Positions 1 to 7,904 of a DNA stretch of 17,215 nt are shown piece after piece. The DNA lies in contig DASXEX010000035.1 in the NCBI GenBank assembly GCA_036489905.1, positions 1 to 17,215 of the forward strand, written 5' to 3'. A program made the position numbers and the translations under genes. Under the pieces are notes generated by a model that saw only the letters and a list, made by a program, of their open reading frames with translations, did no database searches and had not been told where the DNA came from. Within the stretch, counting starts at the first letter, position 1. Every line of letters begins with the position of its first letter. This DNA comes from JAICLK01 sp036489905 (GTDB lineage: Bacteria; Patescibacteriota; Saccharimonadia; Saccharimonadales; UBA4665).

Positions 1-63
1 CTTGGCAGCGGGAAGCGAGGTGATTGCTTCGATGTCGATATCTGGCAAATTGTATGATTGCAT
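1..63 (-). CDS. 5' end of an unidentified minus-strand gene (partial)
   Basis: An ATG on the minus strand at 63-61 opens a 21-codon frame that runs off the left edge without a stop; the peptide begins MQSYNLPDIDIEAITSL. An in-frame TAA four codons upstream of the ATG fixes this as the earliest ATG. No Shine-Dalgarno is seen; a weak extended -10 (TGC TAACCT) lies 9 nt before the ATG, in line with the leaderless pattern of other genes here. The fragment is too short to assign a family. It could be chance, but the fixed start and the divergent arrangement favour a real gene. Confidence 0.45.
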   Translation of the reverse strand, partial: MQSYNLPDIDIEAITSLPAAK

Positions 64-72
64 AGCAGAAGC

Positions 73-81
73 AGGTTAGCA
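73..81 (-). promoter_or_regulatory. weak extended -10 for the left-edge minus gene
   Basis: On the minus strand TGC-TAACCT precedes the ATG at 63 by 9 nt. Only the TG and the T-A...T positions of the hexamer match consensus, so this is a low-confidence call made by analogy with better copies elsewhere in the window. Confidence 0.25.
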
Positions 82-305
82 CAACCTTGGTGACGTCGTC
101 AGTGAACTATTGGGCTGCAAAGGGGGTATTGAGTGCGTACTTTATTTTGTAGCAGTTGCTATGCTTAGCATCTAAACTAACCTCTCTAGCCGTAAGGCTG
201 TTCTTATGTTGTGTTGTTTTGCAACTATGCCAATAGATAAACTCGCCATTTGTTTTTATTATATCAGGCAGGTTGAAAAATCTATTCTCATAACGCTTGC
301 GCTTT

Positions 306-314
306 TGCTATACT
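306..314 (+). promoter_or_regulatory. extended -10 promoter of the TPR-like gene, leaderless geometry
   Basis: TG-C-TATACT lies at 306-314 and is followed by 7 nt and then the ATG at 322. A start site at normal distance from this -10 falls on or next to the A of ATG, so the mRNA would have no 5' leader; no Shine-Dalgarno is present. No convincing -35 is visible, as is common with extended -10 promoters. Confidence 0.6.
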
Positions 315-321
315 TTTAAAC

Positions 322-894
322 ATGAGCGCCAGCAATGACAGTGCAAAACCGCATACTGTTGTTATGGATTCTCCTAAAACTTTTCGGTCGAACCGCAAAC
401 AATATCGGGTATGGCTGACTATCTTGGCGGTTATAATTCTCGTTATTCTCGGTTTCGTGATCTGGCACTGGTCGCATAGGCCTACTCCGGTAAAAAAAGT
501 GACAGAAAGCGATTTGAATTCGTTGGGGCAAGAAGCTGATGCCGCCATCCAAAACAATAACGTTTCGCAAGCATTAGCCATATACGATCAAGCTATCCCG
601 AACGCTGCCAATAAATCGGTGCTTGGCGAACTTGATCTTGAGGCGGCGGACATAGCGTCGAATGCCCAGATGCCCAGTAAAGCTCTGCACTACGCCTTAG
701 GCGCAGATGCGATTCAGGCCTCATCGGACACCAGCGCTCTCGTTGCCTCAATCTACCAGCAGCAAGGTAATGATGCCAAGGCTATAGATTATTATAAAAA
801 AGCATCAGGCGAAGTTAGCCCCAACCAAATCTCTGGCGATGGCAGTGCTTATTATTTGTCCGAGGCCCAGCAATTGAGTGGAGGGAAAAAGTGA
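322..894 (+). CDS. single-TM membrane protein with TPR-like helical repeats
   Basis: 190 aa. A polar, basic N-terminus (1-28) precedes one hydrophobic segment at about 29-50, followed by a helical domain at about 62-190. Residues about 66-92 and 137-162 look like tetratricopeptide helices (small/aromatic spacing, for example the YQQQGNDAKAIDYYKKA stretch), so the soluble part is probably an outward-facing protein-interaction scaffold. The start at 322 is chosen for the -10 element 7 nt upstream; a second in-frame ATG at 364 is possible. The TGA stop overlaps the next gene's GTG start by 4 nt (891-894), so the two are translationally coupled and probably act together. No enzyme motif is visible; the partner is inferred only from the overlap. 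Confidence 0.8.
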   Translation: MSASNDSAKPHTVVMDSPKTFRSNRKQYRVWLTILAVIILVILGFVIWHWSHRPTPVKKVTESDLNSLGQEADAAIQNNNVSQALAIYDQAIPNAANKSVLGELDLEAADIASNAQMPSKALHYALGADAIQASSDTSALVASIYQQQGNDAKAIDYYKKASGEVSPNQISGDGSAYYLSEAQQLSGGKK

Positions 895-3065
895 GTAATC
901 TAGCTAGGTTTGTTGTTGGGGCGCGAGTTCGGTGTATTAGACTGATTTTCTTTGTTGCCGCCTTTGCCATGTGCTCATTCGGTGTTTTCCCGCAAGCCGC
1001 ATCCGCTATTGGCCCCGCTACAGGGCCTGGCCCCATGTGGAATCCGCGCGGCCAAGAGCAAACCTACTTTACTAACACGCACGTTACGGGCGGTGCCGGC
1101 GCAGCGGCATGTCCTTGGTCGGAAAATGGAATCACCCGAACCAACCCCGGCGACTGTAGTGGCGCGGATGATCACAATAACTACGTTTTATCCCCTGATC
1201 CTGCGTGCGGCGGAAGCACGGAAGCGATTCCCATTGCGTGTATAGGCAAAAAAAATGAAAGCGACCAGAAACGTGTCCAAGAATTGATTTCGTACCTGGA
1301 GTCCGACAACAATCAGGGGTACGGAACGAGAAATCATGCCGGCTCCGGATTTATTTACAACACGCTAACACGTCATGACGCTGCTAATAATATTGGCCGC
1401 AGTGTCTCCGCTGCTGACTGGAACAATCTGGAGAAGCTGATCGATGAGGACTTGGCAGATGGGCAGATCACGATTTGGTGGAACACCCCAATCGAGTCGT
1501 ATTATCGAACGTATGGCATATTTGACAATGCCCCAAACCAGGGCGACGTGGCCTACTATTGTAGTGACTCCACTTGCAACCATACATTGCAGTGCAAGAA
1601 TTCAGAGGACGCTAATTATGCATGCCCACAAAACGATCCTGCAATCATCTTTAGAAATGCAGCAGGCAATCCAATTTATATACTCTATCGTCCGTGCGGT
1701 AACCCTGGCGGCAACATGCAGGGTTTGCCTACTCCCACTACTCCGCCACCACCGAAAGTCAAGTCAAGTTGCGGCGGCATACAAATCGACCCGGGAAAAC
1801 CGGATCCGTACACGCCTTTTGACGTTACGGCCACCATTAATTACAACACTAGCGGCGGGGCAGGCTCGGCATTCGGGCCAGACACCATGTATATAAAAAT
1901 AAACGGAAGCGCGCGCAGCTATTCTACTACCCGGCCGACAATTAATAGCAATGGCCGTAGTTCGACTGCTACGTATAACGTTACTGTGCCAGCGCTCAAT
2001 ACAGGGAGCTATACAGTTGAGACGTATAGCACCGGCTCTGTCGCGCCGCTGCGACCAGGTACCTGCGAACAGCCCCTTACTATCACCGACCAACCCTATT
2101 TCTCCGTCACCGGCGGCGACGTCAGTGTGGGGGCGGGGATGGACGTGGCCAGCCATGAAGACTGCTCTGCGCCAGGCGCTGACAGACCAGACGACTCGGC
2201 CAGCGTGGTGAGCTGGAACCAAGAAGCTGCCGGCAATTACGCCGGCGCCGGCGCGCAGTATGCGGCGTTTGCGTTGGATTATCTGCAGGATTTTGCGTCA
2301 GCGCAGGATGGCAATGGCGGTACATCGTCGAACCCGAGCAAGCTGGCGTTCGCGAATGACCCGGCCGACGCGCGTCTTGACTTGTCCAACGGTTTGTTCG
2401 GCGGCAACTTCGGCGGCTTGGACTGCATGCCGGATTATTTCAGCGGCCATCCGAGCAGTGCGCCGGTGCAGGCTCATCCCATAACCCAAGCGGACATCGC
2501 GGGTGCTACCAATATTATTTACATGCAAGGCAATGTAAAAATCAATGCGTTGAATGTCCACAATAACACCCAAACGGTCGTGTACGTGGATGGGAATGTG
2601 GATATAAAGGGCGACATCAATTTCTCCGGTTCCTATGCGCATGTGGGCGAGATTCCTTCGTTCGACCTAATTGTGAAAGGCAACATCTACATTGCGCCTG
2701 GCGTTGGCCAAATCAGCGGATTGTATGTGGCTGAGCCGAACGTTTCGGGCGCCGGCACGCCCAGTGACGGCATAGCTTACACTTGCGCGGAGACGCCGTA
2801 CAGAACTGCCACTACATCGCCGACCGACGCCAACACGTACCTGACGAACAACCTGTACACCCAATGCAGTCCTCCAAATTCAGCGCCGCTAACGGTTGAC
2901 GGTTCGTTGGTGGCGCGGCAAGTCTGGCTGTTGCGCGCCAGCGGTTCGCTCGGCAGCAGTGCGGCCGAAAACGTCAACTTCTCGCCCGAGTTTTGGCTGA
3001 ACACGCCGCCCGAAACCAGCGCGGACACCTATGACGCCATCACCAGCTTGCCGCCGGTGCTTTAA
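891..3065 (+). CDS. large exported cysteine-rich beta-rich surface protein, candidate pilus-associated adhesin
   Basis: 724 aa. The GTG start is supported by GGAGGG 9 nt upstream and by the GTGA overlap with the preceding gene. Residues 1-39 form a signal peptide (basic n-region, hydrophobic 18-33, AASA at 36-39 as cleavage site). The mature part has 15 cysteines, an N-terminal globular region (about 40-275), a Pro/Thr linker (279-290), an Ig-like beta domain (about 300-400), then a region (about 400-700) with repeated strands of the type YMQGNVKI, YVDGNVDIKG, LIVKGNIYI and LTVDGSLVA, suggesting a beta-solenoid like those in polymer-type or PilX-C-terminal-like domains. There is no C-terminal TM or LPXTG-type anchor and no prepilin motif. 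Position just before the pilus operon suggests a secreted pilus or surface partner; that role is inference. No known family is assigned with certainty. Confidence 0.85.
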   Translation: MSNLARFVVGARVRCIRLIFFVAAFAMCSFGVFPQAASAIGPATGPGPMWNPRGQEQTYFTNTHVTGGAGAAACPWSENGITRTNPGDCSGADDHNNYVLSPDPACGGSTEAIPIACIGKKNESDQKRVQELISYLESDNNQGYGTRNHAGSGFIYNTLTRHDAANNIGRSVSAADWNNLEKLIDEDLADGQITIWWNTPIESYYRTYGIFDNAPNQGDVAYYCSDSTCNHTLQCKNSEDANYACPQNDPAIIFRNAAGNPIYILYRPCGNPGGNMQGLPTPTTPPPPKVKSSCGGIQIDPGKPDPYTPFDVTATINYNTSGGAGSAFGPDTMYIKINGSARSYSTTRPTINSNGRSSTATYNVTVPALNTGSYTVETYSTGSVAPLRPGTCEQPLTITDQPYFSVTGGDVSVGAGMDVASHEDCSAPGADRPDDSASVVSWNQEAAGNYAGAGAQYAAFALDYLQDFASAQDGNGGTSSNPSKLAFANDPADARLDLSNGLFGGNFGGLDCMPDYFSGHPSSAPVQAHPITQADIAGATNIIYMQGNVKINALNVHNNTQTVVYVDGNVDIKGDINFSGSYAHVGEIPSFDLIVKGNIYIAPGVGQISGLYVAEPNVSGAGTPSDGIAYTCAETPYRTATTSPTDANTYLTNNLYTQCSPPNSAPLTVDGSLVARQVWLLRASGSLGSSAAENVNFSPEFWLNTPPETSADTYDAITSLPPVL

Positions 3066-3067
3066 GG

Positions 3068-3183
3068 CCTTCCACAAAACGGCACATTGCGGCCGAACTC
3101 CTGTGCTCCGATGCTCACGTACTTCCACGTACGCTGCGCTTCGGTGCTCGGATTTCGACCACACCACACCATTTTGTGAAAGG
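3068..3183. repeat. 116-bp imperfect palindrome (55-6-55)
   Basis: Two 55-nt arms (3068-3122 and 3129-3183) are imperfect inverted copies around a 6-nt centre. The outer part pairs CCTTCCACAAAAC with a near-copy CCTTTCACAAAAT, a middle part pairs GGCCGAACTCC with GGTCGAAATCC, and CGTAC pairs at the centre. It begins 3 nt after the stop codon at 3065. It could form a long hairpin in DNA or RNA and may be an intergenic REP-like or MITE-like element, a transcript-end structure, or both. A run of seven T's (3210-3216) lies 27 nt beyond it, not directly adjacent as in a classic terminator. Confidence 0.75.
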
Positions 3184-3240
3184 TCATTTGCGTAGTCGAA
3201 GGCTCCCCATTTTTTTGCTTGTGGTATCCCGTAGTGCTTA

Positions 3241-3249
3241 TGATATAAT
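3241..3249 (+). promoter_or_regulatory. extended -10 promoter of the pilus assembly operon
   Basis: TG-A-TATAAT at 3241-3249 is a perfect extended -10 inside the longer string GCTTATGATATAAT; the same core recurs at 13812-13825. A start site near 3256 would give a leader of roughly 97 nt before pilM, containing a 29-codon ORF. A -35 is poor (GTGGTA at 17 nt or TTGTGG at 19 nt spacing). Confidence 0.7.
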
Positions 3250-3258
3250 CGAGGCAAT

Positions 3259-3348
3259 ATGCACTTTCATCACTCAGATGTGAGCGCAAGAAAAGTGGGC
3301 AACATGAGACGCAAACGAACTAAAAAACAACAAGGAATAGGACTCTAG
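3259..3348 (+). CDS. 29-aa basic leader peptide upstream of pilM
   Basis: ATG at 3259 opens 29 codons ending TAG at 3346-3348, 4 nt before the pilM ATG. The peptide begins MHFHHSDVSARKVGNM and continues with a Lys/Arg-rich stretch (RRKRTKKQQ). Its ATG lies 9 nt after the TATAAT, so it would sit almost at the mRNA 5' end. The pilM Shine-Dalgarno (AGGA at 3333-3336 and 3339-3342) lies within its last codons, so its translation would traverse the pilM ribosome site and could couple or attenuate pilM expression. No independent evidence shows it is translated; it may be a fortuitous ORF in the leader. Confidence 0.4.
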   Translation: MHFHHSDVSARKVGNMRRKRTKKQQGIGL

Positions 3349-3352
3349 CAGA

Positions 3353-4393
3353 ATGAGTTTACTGAGTGGGGTATCTGAATTCTTTGGCCTGGATATCGGA
3401 ACGACAGCCGTTCGGCTGGTTGAGCTGCACGGCGCCGGTCCGACGCGGACCCTTACGAAGTACGCGTACGTGCCGATTGACGCTCGAATTGTCATGAGTG
3501 ATTCCAAAAGCGATCAACAAAAGATTGTGCAAACGATCAGCGAATTGCTCACCCAAGCGCGCATGACGACCAAAAATGTGGCGGTCGGCATCCCGTCGGG
3601 GCGTGTGTTTACGACGCTGGCCGACTTCGACCGTTTGCCAGCCGGTGAATTAGCCCAGGCGATTCATTATCAGGCGGATTCGCTTATCCCGACGCCGCTG
3701 GCCGAATCGAAGCTCGACTGGGCGGTGCTCGGCGATTCGCCGAAGGACAAAACGAAGGTCGAAGTGCTGCTGAGCAGTGTGCAAAACAACTTCGTGGAGC
3801 AACGCTTGGATATGCTGGAATCGATTGGCCTCAACGTCATCGCGTTTGAGCCGGACAACCTGGCGCTCACGCGGTCGCTTCTGCCGCCGGAGGTCATGAC
3901 TCCGCAAATGGTGCTCGACATTGGCAACAAGAGCACTGACCTCGTCATTACCATGAACGGTTCGCCGCGCCTCACGCGCGCCATTCCGACTGGCGTGGAA
4001 ACGATTGTCCGCGGTGCCGCGCAAAACCTTAACATCGATGACAAGCAGGCTGAACAGTTTGTGTTCAAATTTGGCCTAAGCAAAGACAAGCTCGAGGGTC
4101 AAGTGCAGCAGGCAATTATCGGCACCGTGGACTTGCTGACTTCGGAAATCGAGAAGTCGATCAAGTTTTTCCAGGCTCGTTACACCGACATGAAGGTTGA
4201 TCGGATGGTAGTAACAGGTGGCGCGTCGGTGCTGCCGGAGTTCCCGCTGTACCTGGCAAACAAATTTGCAGTCAACGTCGAAATTGGCAATGCTTGGCGC
4301 AACGTCGTGTTCGCGCCGGATCGTCAGAACGAGCTGTTGGCAATTTCTAATCAATTCGGTGTGGCCGTCGGATTAGCGGAGCGGGCGGCATGA
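3353..4393 (+). CDS. pilM: type IV pilus assembly protein PilM, actin-like ATPase
   Basis: 346 aa, the usual size for PilM. It is a cytoplasmic actin/FtsA-fold protein that binds the PilN N-terminus and links the motor to the PilN/PilO membrane complex. Visible motifs are phosphate-1 GLDIGTT (12-18), phosphate-2 VLDIGNKSTD (187-196) and the adenosine motif VVTGGAS (286-292), all intact. AGGA motifs 10 and 16 nt upstream serve as the ribosome site. The last four bases overlap pilN (ATGA, 4390-4393), so the pair is translationally coupled; this is the first canonical gene of the assembly operon. Confidence 0.95.
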   Translation: MSLLSGVSEFFGLDIGTTAVRLVELHGAGPTRTLTKYAYVPIDARIVMSDSKSDQQKIVQTISELLTQARMTTKNVAVGIPSGRVFTTLADFDRLPAGELAQAIHYQADSLIPTPLAESKLDWAVLGDSPKDKTKVEVLLSSVQNNFVEQRLDMLESIGLNVIAFEPDNLALTRSLLPPEVMTPQMVLDIGNKSTDLVITMNGSPRLTRAIPTGVETIVRGAAQNLNIDDKQAEQFVFKFGLSKDKLEGQVQQAIIGTVDLLTSEIEKSIKFFQARYTDMKVDRMVVTGGASVLPEFPLYLANKFAVNVEIGNAWRNVVFAPDRQNELLAISNQFGVAVGLAERAA

Positions 4394-5103
4394 TTCAGTT
4401 CAACCTTTTGCCGGACGTAAAATTACAGTACCTGAAGGTGCGGCGTACGCAGCGGTTGGTGGTGAGTGCTTCAACCTTGCTGATTTTGGCGTCGTTGTTC
4501 GTGTTCGTGCTGCTTATCGGCACGGTCGATGTCTTCCAGAAGAAAAATCTGAACGACTTGAACCACGACATCAGTAACTACACCAGCCAGCTGCAAAATA
4601 CGCCGAATCTCAATAAGATCTTGACGGTGCAGAATCAATTACAAGTGCTCACGAGTTTACATAACCAGAAGCCGGCGGCGTCGCGCCTGTTCGGCTATAT
4701 CAAGCAGCTAACACCAGCGAATGCAACTATTTCGCAGCTCAATATCGGCTTCGCGCAGAGTAGTGCGGCCGATCAGACCGACGATTCCCAAAGCGGGCCG
4801 AACACAATCAGTATTACCGGTGCGGCCAATTCGCTTGACGTGGTGAACAAGTTCGCGGACACTCTGAAATATACGACTTACAAAAAAGTTGACGGCTCAT
4901 CGGCCAACGCATTTTCGGCTGTCGTGTTGTCGCAGTTCAGCCTCAGTACTTCGGGTGCGACCTATACTATTACTGCCAATTTTGATCCGGCAATTTTTGA
5001 CAGCGCTAATAATACCAGCCTAACCGTACCGAATATTATCAGCACCCGTTCAGTCACTGAGCAACCGACCGATTTGTTTAAAAATAACTCGAGTGGTCAA
5101 TAG
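4390..5103 (+). CDS. pilN: type IV pilus assembly protein PilN
   Basis: 237 aa. The N-terminus MIQFNLLPDV is the conserved PilN motif (I/QNLLP) that inserts into PilM. One TM segment follows at about 24-46, then a coiled-coil-like stretch at about 47-100 and an extracytoplasmic alpha/beta domain. It forms the membrane alignment complex with the PilO-like protein encoded next. The ATG overlaps the pilM stop. The C-terminal tail after about 200 is longer and Asn/Ser/Thr-rich, which looks lineage-specific. Confidence 0.9.
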   Translation: MIQFNLLPDVKLQYLKVRRTQRLVVSASTLLILASLFVFVLLIGTVDVFQKKNLNDLNHDISNYTSQLQNTPNLNKILTVQNQLQVLTSLHNQKPAASRLFGYIKQLTPANATISQLNIGFAQSSAADQTDDSQSGPNTISITGAANSLDVVNKFADTLKYTTYKKVDGSSANAFSAVVLSQFSLSTSGATYTITANFDPAIFDSANNTSLTVPNIISTRSVTEQPTDLFKNNSSGQ

Positions 5104-5112
5104 GAGGCGATT

Positions 5113-5787
5113 ATGGCAAAGCTGCAACTATCCACCAAACGAGTATTGATCGACAAAACGAACAGCAAGATCGTCGTGTACACAGCGATTGCGGCATTTA
5201 TGGTTGTATTCACGCTCGTGGCTTCCAAAACGCTTGTTTCCCAGGCGATGTACCAGAACAGGGTAATCAGCGCTAAAAAGATGGCAGTGAGCCGGCTTAA
5301 AACGGACATTCAGCAGACTTCAAGTCTCACGACTGCGTACGAAGCGTTTGTGGGCACGCCGCAGAACGTGCTGGGTGGCAATCCAACCGGTACCGACGCG
5401 CAAGATGGTAACAACGCCAAGATTGTGCTCGACGCGTTGCCGAGCCAATATGACTTTCCGGCGATGGCCTCGAGTCTCGAAAAGTTGCTGACCGGCCAAA
5501 AGGTGCAAATCCAAAGCATCACCGGTACGGACGACGAGGTGGCGCAATCGGCCGACCAGTCGAGCAGCAATCCTTCACCGGTCGCTATGCCGTTTCAGAT
5601 TTCAGTAACCGGCAACTATAAAGCAATCCAAAACGTGGTCGCCGCGTTCAACGCCTCGATACGTCCATTCCAAATTCAGACCATGCAACTTTCCGGCAAC
5701 GAAAGCAATATGACACTCACCATGTCGGCGCAGACGTTCTATCAACCCCAAAAGACGTTTAATGTCTCAACAAAGGTCGTGCAATGA
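5113..5787 (+). CDS. pilO: PilO-like type IV pilus alignment protein
   Basis: 224 aa with a short basic cytoplasmic N-terminus, one TM segment (about 19-38), a coiled-coil-like linker (about 45-75) and a C-terminal ferredoxin-like domain with the FQISVTGNYKAIQNVV segment typical of PilO/GspM-type proteins. A textbook AGGAGG (5102-5107), overlapping the pilN stop, lies 5 nt before the ATG. The position after pilN and the domain order support PilO; the family is poorly conserved in sequence, so the name rests on architecture and context. The end overlaps the next gene by ATGA. Confidence 0.82.
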   Translation: MAKLQLSTKRVLIDKTNSKIVVYTAIAAFMVVFTLVASKTLVSQAMYQNRVISAKKMAVSRLKTDIQQTSSLTTAYEAFVGTPQNVLGGNPTGTDAQDGNNAKIVLDALPSQYDFPAMASSLEKLLTGQKVQIQSITGTDDEVAQSADQSSSNPSPVAMPFQISVTGNYKAIQNVVAAFNASIRPFQIQTMQLSGNESNMTLTMSAQTFYQPQKTFNVSTKVVQ

Positions 5788-6038
5788 AACAGAAAGACGT
5801 AGCGCTTATTATCGTAATCGTGTTTGTGAGTGGCATTGTGTCGCTGGTTGTGTCGCGGCTGCTGTTTGCTTCCCCTCAGAATCGCCAGCAGCAAGTACAA
5901 GTGGTGCCGGTGATTTCCGCCAGCTTTCCGACACCAGATAGCCGCTACTTCAATAGTAAGTCGGTCGATCCGACGCAGCTGATCCAAATTGGCAACAATA
6001 ATAATAAAAACCCGTTTAATGGCAGTGGTGGCCAGTAA
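5784..6038 (+). CDS. 84-aa single-TM protein in the PilP position of the operon
   Basis: A short protein with an N-terminal hydrophobic segment (about 6-28) and a polar C-terminal part ending in an Asn-rich NNNNKNPFNGSGGQ tail. The start overlaps the pilO stop (ATGA, 5784-5787), so its translation is tied to PilO. It occupies the operon slot of PilP but has no lipobox and no PilP beta-domain, as expected where there is no outer-membrane secretin to contact. Probably an accessory part of the PilN/PilO membrane complex; this is inference from context. I do not recognise the family. Confidence 0.75.
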   Translation: MKQKDVALIIVIVFVSGIVSLVVSRLLFASPQNRQQQVQVVPVISASFPTPDSRYFNSKSVDPTQLIQIGNNNNKNPFNGSGGQ

Positions 6039-6076
6039 TGGGACGAAATTCCTCTCAATAACCAAGGGGGCAGGCT

Positions 6077-7885
6077 ATGAGCGTCTTGTCCGCAACAGCG
6101 CAAGATCAAGTCGAAGAGACGTTGGTTCGCGACAAGCTTATTTCGCAGGCTAAGGTCAACGATCTCAAGAAAAAGGCTGAGAGTACGCATACGCCTTTCT
6201 TAAGTTTGCTGGTGGGTGACGGCCACGTTTCCGAAGAAGAGCTGACCAAAACCGTCGCGGATGTTACTAAAATTCCATACGTCAACCTGATGAGTACGCG
6301 CGTTGACCCCAAGATTTTGGATCTATTGCCGCAGGAAGTTGCCGAGCGATATATGGCGGTGCCGCTGGGCGAAATGCAGCATAGGCTGGCGGTGGCGATG
6401 CTTGACGCCGACAACGTGCAAGCGGTGGATTTTTTGAGCAACAAAGTCAACCGGCCGCTAAAAGTATATGCCGCGTCCGAGGCGGGCATCCGCAGCGTAC
6501 TCAAGCAATATCAGGCGAATATTTCGAGTGATGTAGTGGGCGCCATCAGCGCTATCGGCAACGAAGTGGCTGAAGATTTAGGCTCAAAGAACGGCGGTGC
6601 TGGCCAGCCGGTTCCCGGCAATAGAAGCATCAAGACCATCGTGCAGGACTCGCCGATTAGCAAGGCGTTGTCGACCATTCTGGATTTTGCGGCCCGCAAC
6701 CGCGCGAGCGACGTGCATATCGAGCCGCTCGAGGACGGCCTCAAAATCCGCTGCCGTATCGACGGCGTGTTGCGCGAGGTTATGAAGTTGCCCAAAAGTA
6801 CCGAGCCGCCGCTGGTTTCGCGCATCAAAATTTTGGCCAATCTGAAAATTGACGAACACCGTATCCCGCAGGACGGCGAGTTTACCATCAAAGTTGGTGG
6901 CAAGCCGATTGATTTGCGTATCGCGATTTCGCCGGTAGTTTGGGGCGAACAAGTAGTCATTCGATTGCTCGACAAAACTGGCACCAGCATGAGGCTCGAA
7001 GACATGGGCTACCGCGGCCGAAGCTTGCGTTTCATTCGTGAAGGGTTGACGCGCAGCAACGGCATGGTGCTCACATCCGGCCCGACTGGTTCCGGCAAGT
7101 CGACCAGCTTGTACGCGCTCCTGCAGGAAATCAAGGACGACTCCATTAATATCGTCACGCTTGAAGATCCGGTTGAATACAAGATGGACGGTGTTAACCA
7201 AATCCAGGTAAATCCTGACGTTGGCTTGACGTTTGCGACCGGCTTGCGTTCTATTTTGCGACAGGATCCGAATGTGGTGATGGTCGGCGAAATTCGTGAT
7301 GCCGACACAGCCGAGCTGGCGGTGCAGGCTAGCCTTACTGGTCACTTGGTGTTCAGTACGTTGCACACCAACTCAGCGGCCGGGATTTTGCCGCGTTTGC
7401 TTGATATGAACGTCGAGCCGTTCCTCATTGCCAGCACAGTGCACACGGTCATCGGCCAGCGTTTGGTGCGCCGGGTGGGAGAGCAGCACGAGCTGTATCA
7501 GTCCGACGTTGTCGAAACGGCGGCCATTAAAGAGACGATTGGCCATTTGTTGCCAGCCAATGACGGCGAGCGAGCGAAGGTGGCAAACGATCTTGGCTAC
7601 AAAACCTTGCCACTTCGTACCGATAAAGCTTATACTTTAGTCAAGGGCAAAGACACTCCCGACACCCCTGGTGGGTACAAGGGCCGCCTGGGTGTATACG
7701 AGGTTTTTAGTGTCAGCCAACAAATTCAGGAGTTAATCTTAAAGCGAGCGACCAGCAGTGACATCCAAAAGAAAGCTCAAGGTGAGGGTATGGTAACGAT
7801 GCGTGAAGACGGGTATTTGAAGGCGCTCGCCGGTGAAACGACGCTTGTTGAGGTTAACCGGGTGGCGTCCGCCGATAGCGCTTAA
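6077..7885 (+). CDS. pilB: type IV pilus extension ATPase PilB
   Basis: 602 aa hexameric motor driving pilin polymerisation. The N-terminal MshEN-type domain covers about 15-145, followed by a linker and the N2/C-terminal ATPase. Walker A GPTGSGKS is at 335-342, the Asp box EDPVEY at about 363-368, Walker B VVMVGEIRD at 400-408 and the His box TGHLVFSTLHTN at 421-432. Unusually, the zinc-binding tetracysteine motif normal after QRLVRR in PilB/GspE is absent: the protein has a single Cys (226) and a Lys/Asp-rich segment (about 467-560) in that place. AAGGGGG at 6064-6070, 6 nt before the ATG, is a strong ribosome site. It belongs to the pilM-pilC operon. Confidence 0.96.
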   Translation: MSVLSATAQDQVEETLVRDKLISQAKVNDLKKKAESTHTPFLSLLVGDGHVSEEELTKTVADVTKIPYVNLMSTRVDPKILDLLPQEVAERYMAVPLGEMQHRLAVAMLDADNVQAVDFLSNKVNRPLKVYAASEAGIRSVLKQYQANISSDVVGAISAIGNEVAEDLGSKNGGAGQPVPGNRSIKTIVQDSPISKALSTILDFAARNRASDVHIEPLEDGLKIRCRIDGVLREVMKLPKSTEPPLVSRIKILANLKIDEHRIPQDGEFTIKVGGKPIDLRIAISPVVWGEQVVIRLLDKTGTSMRLEDMGYRGRSLRFIREGLTRSNGMVLTSGPTGSGKSTSLYALLQEIKDDSINIVTLEDPVEYKMDGVNQIQVNPDVGLTFATGLRSILRQDPNVVMVGEIRDADTAELAVQASLTGHLVFSTLHTNSAAGILPRLLDMNVEPFLIASTVHTVIGQRLVRRVGEQHELYQSDVVETAAIKETIGHLLPANDGERAKVANDLGYKTLPLRTDKAYTLVKGKDTPDTPGGYKGRLGVYEVFSVSQQIQELILKRATSSDIQKKAQGEGMVTMREDGYLKALAGETTLVEVNRVASADSA

Positions 7886-7904
7886 AGTATGAAGGGGTGA
7901 GCAT

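Noticed and set aside
2889..3289. Minus-strand ORFs across the end of the exported-protein gene and the palindrome
   Set aside because: They are antisense to a well-supported gene, run through the inverted repeat and resemble no family; they lack a ribosome site.
6584..7366. 260-aa minus-strand ORF inside pilB
   Set aside because: Shadow of the strongly conserved pilB frame; its composition reflects codon bias of the plus strand.
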